From positions 1 through 64,000 of the forward strand of contig NZ_ACGK02000004.1 in the NCBI RefSeq assembly GCF_000159235.2: DNA of 64,000 bases, in the 5' to 3' direction. Positions 60,233 through 64,000 of this stretch are shown here, in pieces (position 1 is the stretch's first letter; each line of letters starts with the position of its first letter). The notes under the pieces were generated by a model that searched no databases, was not told where the DNA came from, and saw only the letters and a program-made list of their open reading frames with translations. This DNA is from Fannyhessea vaginae DSM 15829. Lineage in GTDB: Bacteria > Actinomycetota > Coriobacteriia > Coriobacteriales > Atopobiaceae. A program made the translations under genes and the position numbers.

Positions 60233-61315
60233 CTATTGTGCGGGCACAAGCATAAAGCGTGTTCCTCGACCAATAAGATCAATAAGCTCTACATAATGCT
60301 CGTCTACGCGTCCAATAACATTCACGCGCGTATCAGCTGGAAAATCGTTACGTAAAAGTTCAATTTCACCCTGATAGCGCATAAAATGTTTGTTATCCAT
60401 CGTGATACAACCACGCTTGCGAAAAGTTGTACAAAAGGGCTCAATACAGTGTGAGCCTTTTGATTGATCCGAAGCATACTGGCGCGATTCTTCAAAACGC
60501 ACAAGCCAGGAAGGGCTATCCTTTCTGCAGGTAAAAATCTTACGATACAAATATTCATAACCTGGGTGCAGCTCAGCTGGTATCACAAGCATATCTTGTT
60601 GTATAAAGATATCTATCAGCGCTTGTTCATGAGAAGAAATTTCGGGATCGGCGCAAAAAACCTCATCAATCGCATAGCGTATATTCATTTGAGCAAAAGA
60701 TACATACGGCGAAAGCGTGCGCTGATGTTCAAGCGTTGGTAATCCTTCTCGAAGTGGAATGCGCTTAACTTTATCCGCTGGGATAAACGCCATAATATGC
60801 ATACCTAAACGTTTTAAGGTATCATTGCACTCATCAAAAAACGCACTATCCAAGCCAGTTAGTGGGCGCGGATAAAAATTATGCATTGCATATACCAAAG
60901 GATTTGACGAAGTTTGAGCAGATTGCACAATCAACTGCGCGTCATCAGGGCATATGGTAGAAGCATTTACAACAATAGGCATCGTTTTGGCCAAATCGGC
61001 AATTTCTTGTGGAGTTAAACCATCATCGATACGCAAGGCCCATAAGCCCAGTGTTTGCTTTAACTCAAAAAAAGAGCTCATCTTAAAAATTTCAAGCGTT
61101 TTTGGAGAAACATCTGCAAGGATGCGCGCGCGCTTTGAGCAGAGCAAAGCGCATAAATCTTTAACTTGCTGCGTATACGATGAGCAAAATTCTTCTTCTA
61201 TATGAAGCGAGATAAACACACAAACACCACCTGCCGCACAAAGAGCGGCAGGCAGTTTTTTGGTTTTATTATATTCGGTTAAAGAAATCGCACATCCAAG
61301 TGGATTTTTATGCAT
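60233..61315 (-). CDS. mupG: 6-phospho-N-acetylmuramidase family (MupG, DUF871)
   Basis: A 360-residue protein of the DUF871 family, now known in Staphylococcus as MupG, which splits MurNAc-6-phosphate-GlcNAc inside the cell. It shows a TIM-barrel front (CAISLTEYN, then FISLHIEEE, ILADVSPKTLE, LRIDDGLTPQEIADLAK, VVNAST) and a small C-terminal cyclophilin-like part (IGRVDEHYVELID, FMLVPAQ). The HNFYPRPLTGL motif is typical. The ATG after GAGG overlaps the end of murP by eight bases. Its place in a murQ-murP operon supports the role. Confidence 0.85.
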   Translation of the reverse strand: MHKNPLGCAISLTEYNKTKKLPAALCAAGGVCVFISLHIEEEFCSSYTQQVKDLCALLCSKRARILADVSPKTLEIFKMSSFFELKQTLGLWALRIDDGLTPQEIADLAKTMPIVVNASTICPDDAQLIVQSAQTSSNPLVYAMHNFYPRPLTGLDSAFFDECNDTLKRLGMHIMAFIPADKVKRIPLREGLPTLEHQRTLSPYVSFAQMNIRYAIDEVFCADPEISSHEQALIDIFIQQDMLVIPAELHPGYEYLYRKIFTCRKDSPSWLVRFEESRQYASDQSKGSHCIEPFCTTFRKRGCITMDNKHFMRYQGEIELLRNDFPADTRVNVIGRVDEHYVELIDLIGRGTRFMLVPAQ

Positions 61316-62753
61316 TTGCGACTTCCTCATTCTTCACCATAATATTTGTAATTACAAATCCCATGATATAAGAAACAACCAAACCAGCACCATAAGTTAA
61401 GACCGAAGCAATAGCACCGCCTTCACCAGCAGTCATAACAAACAACGCCAGCAAGCCAGAAGGACCCCAAGTTGTAGCTGCAACGCCCAAAGCCATAACA
61501 AGCGCGCCACCAAAACCTGCACCAAGACCTGCAGAAATGAAAGGACGACCCATAGGTAAGGTAACACCATAGATTAAAGGCTCACCAATTCCTAAGAAAC
61601 CAGCTGGTAAAGCACCCTTAATTACGTTGCAAATACGTTTATTGCCACCACGCTTTGCCTTAAGATAAATTGCAATTGCGGCACCAACCTGACCAGCACC
61701 AGCCATAGCAAGCGCAGGATACAAAGTAACATAGCCAAATTGTTCAAGCTGAATAGAGTAAATGGCAACAAGACCGTGATGCATACCCATAGCAACCAAA
61801 GGAAGGAACAAGGCAGTTGAAATATAACCAGCAATGATGCGTACAGCAATTGACGAGCTCATGCAAAGCTGTTGTAATCCCATGCAAATACCCGAAGAGA
61901 TAAATCCGCATAAAGGCATAACAACAAAAATATAAGGAATCAAGGTAACAATCAGTGTTAAAACTGGAGTAAATACGATATCCAAAGAATCGGGCATTTT
62001 AGCGCGAATAGCTTTTTCGATTTTAACAAGCAGAAATACGCCCAAAACAGCAGCTAATACACCACCACGGCCAGAACGCAAAATAGCATCCAACGGCTGA
62101 GTCTTATTAAACAAACCAACAACAGCAGAAATATCGTTAATTGCTGGAAGACCAGTAATCATACCCAGCATACCACCCAAAATTGGAGTTCCTCCAAATT
62201 TTTCAGCAGCACGATAACCTACCCATGCCGTTAGATAAGCCAAAAATGACGTGTTAATAAGTCCTAAGAATGGAATCAACACCGAAAAGAACATGTCCGA
62301 TTTCCATCCAGGATTAAGCTGCTGAATAAGAGACGAAAGACCAGCACACAAACCAGCGGCAATAACACCCGGAATAAGAGGAACAAAAATTTCGCCAAAA
62401 GTTTTAAGGATCAATCTTATGCGAGAGTCACTTTGCTGCGACTTAACAGCTTTTTTGTTGGCTTTCCAGTCGTTATCACAAGATAAGCCTTCTTCCGAAG
62501 TTGCAATACCCATAGCAGCACAGATATCAGCGCATTTACGGCATTTACCAGGTCCAACCACAATCTCAATATAATTTGTGCGGTCGTGAACAATGCCAAG
62601 CACGCCTTCAACATTTTTAAGTGCATCCTCATCTATTTTGGCATCATCTGCAACTTCAACACGTAAACGCGTCTGACAGTTTGTTGCCAAACGTACATTT
62701 TCTTTACCTCCCAAATGCACTAATACATTTTGTACCAGTTCCTCATTGGTCAT
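61308..62753 (-). CDS. murP: PTS transporter EIIBC for N-acetylmuramic acid
   Basis: A 481-residue sugar phosphotransferase permease without IIA domain. The IIB domain (about 1-85) carries the phosphorylated cysteine in ATNCQTRLRVEV, and the IIC domain follows with about ten helices, including FLGIGEPLIYGVTLPMGRPF, the family hallmark. The specificity for MurNAc is inferred from murQ upstream and mupG downstream. The start follows GGGAGG. A missing IIA implies use of a glucose-type IIA encoded elsewhere. Confidence 0.85.
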   Translation of the reverse strand: MTNEELVQNVLVHLGGKENVRLATNCQTRLRVEVADDAKIDEDALKNVEGVLGIVHDRTNYIEIVVGPGKCRKCADICAAMGIATSEEGLSCDNDWKANKKAVKSQQSDSRIRLILKTFGEIFVPLIPGVIAAGLCAGLSSLIQQLNPGWKSDMFFSVLIPFLGLINTSFLAYLTAWVGYRAAEKFGGTPILGGMLGMITGLPAINDISAVVGLFNKTQPLDAILRSGRGGVLAAVLGVFLLVKIEKAIRAKMPDSLDIVFTPVLTLIVTLIPYIFVVMPLCGFISSGICMGLQQLCMSSSIAVRIIAGYISTALFLPLVAMGMHHGLVAIYSIQLEQFGYVTLYPALAMAGAGQVGAAIAIYLKAKRGGNKRICNVIKGALPAGFLGIGEPLIYGVTLPMGRPFISAGLGAGFGGALVMALGVAATTWGPSGLLALFVMTAGEGGAIASVLTYGAGLVVSYIMGFVITNIMVKNEEVANA

Positions 62754-62808
62754 GGTAGCCTCCCTTTCGTGAGCTTTACACTCTTTAATACCCTTATCAC
62801 CCAATAAT

Positions 62809-62844
62809 GCAAACACTCTATAGTAGGTATGCATAAGCGTTTGC
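62809..62844. repeat. Inverted repeat between murQ and murP
   Basis: Arms GCAAACACT (62809-62817) and AGCGTTTGC (62836-62844) pair with one mismatch around 18 bases. It sits in the gap between murQ and murP and may tune their relative expression. No T tract follows. Confidence 0.5.
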
Positions 62845-62855
62845 AACTGATCAAG

Positions 62856-63758
62856 CTATGCTTGCGCAAGAGCTTCTCGAACATGTCCATGCGCACGTGA
62901 AAGTTTTTCTTCTGCTTGTGCGCGTGTAAATGAACCCAAAATCATCACGATCGCCAACTTACAGCTGCCTTGTGCTTCTTGAAGAGCGCGAGCAGCGGTC
63001 TGGCTATCAACACCAGTAGCTTCGGTAACAATGTGATTGGCTCTAACTTTAAGTTTTTCGTTACTTTGTAAAACATCTACCATAAGGTTTTGATATGCTT
63101 TTCCAGACAAAATCATAGCTGTGGTAGAAATCATATTGAGCACAAGCTTTTGAGCAGTTCCCGATTTTAGGCGCGTTGAGCCCGTAAGAACTTCTGGCCC
63201 TACAACTGCCTCAATTGCAACATCAACAAGACGCGAGATTTCACAATCTTTGTTGCAGGTAATTGAAGCTGTAAAACATCCCTGTTGGCGAGCGTACGTA
63301 AGACCGCCAATAACGTAGGGAGTACGTCCGCTTGCCGCAAGACCAACAACTATATCGTCCGAGGTAAGATTGCGATTTTTAAGATCTAAAGCACCCAACT
63401 CTCGTGAATCTTCGGCGCCTTCTACCGCATCGATAAGAGCCGATTCCCCACCTGCGATAAGGCCGATAACAACATCTTTTGTAACACCAAATGTTGGAGG
63501 GCACTCAGCTGCATCCAATACACCGAGCCTTCCGCTTGTTCCTGCTCCCATGTAAAAAATGCGATGATGTGAACTTATGGCCGTAGCACCACGTTGCGCA
63601 ACTAAAGCGATTTTTTCAAGTTCAGGACGAATTGCCTGAGGAACGCGCGCATCTTCTTCGTTCATAATGGACGCAATCTGCAAAGCACTCATTTGATCAA
63701 GTTCCATTGTCCGAGGATTACGCGTTTCGGTTGTCATAGTGTCTAACTGTATGTCCAC
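62856..63758 (-). CDS. murQ: N-acetylmuramic acid 6-phosphate etherase
   Basis: Cleaves the lactyl ether of MurNAc-6-phosphate to GlcNAc-6-phosphate and lactate, 300 residues. It has the SIS-domain motifs FYMGAGTSGRLGVLDAAECPPTFG (shown by GAGTSGRLGVLDAAECPPT), GLAASGRTPYVIG and ITCNKDCEIS, with the catalytic glutamate in the EGAEDS region. The frame's first ATG touches the AAAGG ribosome site, so I start at the GTG eight bases after it. First gene of the operon. Confidence 0.93.
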   Translation of the reverse strand: MDIQLDTMTTETRNPRTMELDQMSALQIASIMNEEDARVPQAIRPELEKIALVAQRGATAISSHHRIFYMGAGTSGRLGVLDAAECPPTFGVTKDVVIGLIAGGESALIDAVEGAEDSRELGALDLKNRNLTSDDIVVGLAASGRTPYVIGGLTYARQQGCFTASITCNKDCEISRLVDVAIEAVVGPEVLTGSTRLKSGTAQKLVLNMISTTAMILSGKAYQNLMVDVLQSNEKLKVRANHIVTEATGVDSQTAARALQEAQGSCKLAIVMILGSFTRAQAEEKLSRAHGHVREALAQA

Positions 63759-64000
63759 GTCATGCATCCTTTCAAAAAATTATGTGCTGACGTACTTGGC
63801 GTAATAAATGATTGTGCGTAATAAGTATTGCGCCCATAAATAGCACCGCACGCTTTCCTTGCTTTAAGTGTATTAAGACTTCACTTTATTTCAAGATTTG
63901 CGCGCAAGCGTGAAACTTTATTTCAACTTATGATTTTTCGGACTTTAAATTGTGCAGCACCAATAAGGCGTGATACGATTACGATTATAAGAAAGCGCAG
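63759..64000. other. Upstream region of the murQ operon
   Basis: The right 242 bases hold no gene. They contain two operator-like sites listed separately and are AT-rich. The regulator that should read these sites (MurR, RpiR family) may begin just past base 64000. Confidence 0.45.
63879..63925 (-). promoter_or_regulatory. Two RpiR/MurR-like operator sites
   Basis: A 15-base palindrome TGAAACTTTATTTCA lies at 63911-63925 (arms TGAAA/TTTCA around five bases). A second copy of its right side, ACTTTATTTCA, lies 32 bases to the left at 63883-63893, with a decayed left arm. The spacing of about three helical turns fits paired dimers. RpiR-family repressors are known to bind TGAAA-N5-TTTCA type palindromes. 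The site stands about 150 bases upstream of murQ. Confidence 0.55.

Overview
The window looks like a piece of a small, low-to-mid GC actinobacterial chromosome, most likely class Coriobacteriia (Atopobium/Lancefieldella/Fannyhessea-like). This is an inference from gene content. It rests on an HspR-type dnaK-grpE-dnaJ-hspR cluster with separate HspR-like sites at clpB and hsp20 (an actinobacterial arrangement), GC near the low-to-mid 40s by eye, Gram-positive style Shine-Dalgarno sequences in front of almost every gene, type III pantothenate kinase, a small-type PurL with PurQ/PurS, and fermentative sugar phosphotransferase genes beside an F-type ATPase. No 16S or other marker gene lies inside the window, so genus is not settled.

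Layout. The left 478 bp has no gene and looks like a leftward promoter and leader, possibly of an rRNA operon beyond the edge. Then, mostly on the minus strand: a degenerate phosphohexomutase, galU, a DtxR/MntR-type regulator and murA (0.5-5 kb); the complete F1Fo ATP synthase operon atpI-like-B-E-F-H-A-G-D-C (5.2-12.3 kb); upp, rpiB, a PrmC-Sua5 fusion, prfA and an extended rpmE (12.6-17.2 kb). panC and coaX run on the plus strand (17.5-19.3 kb). mgtA follows with an upstream overlapping Cys/His-rich mini-gene (19.4-22.5 kb), then a folate cluster folE, folP-folK fusion and a biotin-ligase-like remnant (22.6-25.3 kb), exoIII, a PHP phosphatase, an aminotransferase, and ftsH-hpt-tilS (25.5-33 kb).

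The heat-shock block is 33.2-41.9 kb: hsp20, clpB and dnaK-grpE-dnaJ-hspR. The three transcription units share a 7-7-7 inverted repeat that fits a diverged HspR operator (HAIR). The plus strand then carries a phosphodiesterase, an RlmI-like methyltransferase and a Y-family polymerase under an apparent LexA-controlled promoter. From 45.9 to 56.4 kb a ten-gene purine operon, purE-K-C-S-Q-L-F-M-N-D, runs leftward, with a 25-bp tandem repeat at its 3' end and a 9-bp repeat array between purN and purD. A CydDC-like ABC exporter pair faces the other way. The right end is a murQ-murP-mupG operon for N-acetylmuramic acid salvage with RpiR/MurR-like operator sequences upstream.

No phage, insertion sequence, CRISPR array, tRNA or rRNA gene was found. 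The region is mainly core genome. The unusual signals are local: the leader upstream of mgtA, degenerate enzymes (phosphohexomutase, biotin-ligase-like protein), protein extensions (L31, ClpB, GrpE, AtpF, FtsH), two tandem repeat arrays at purD, and shared operators.
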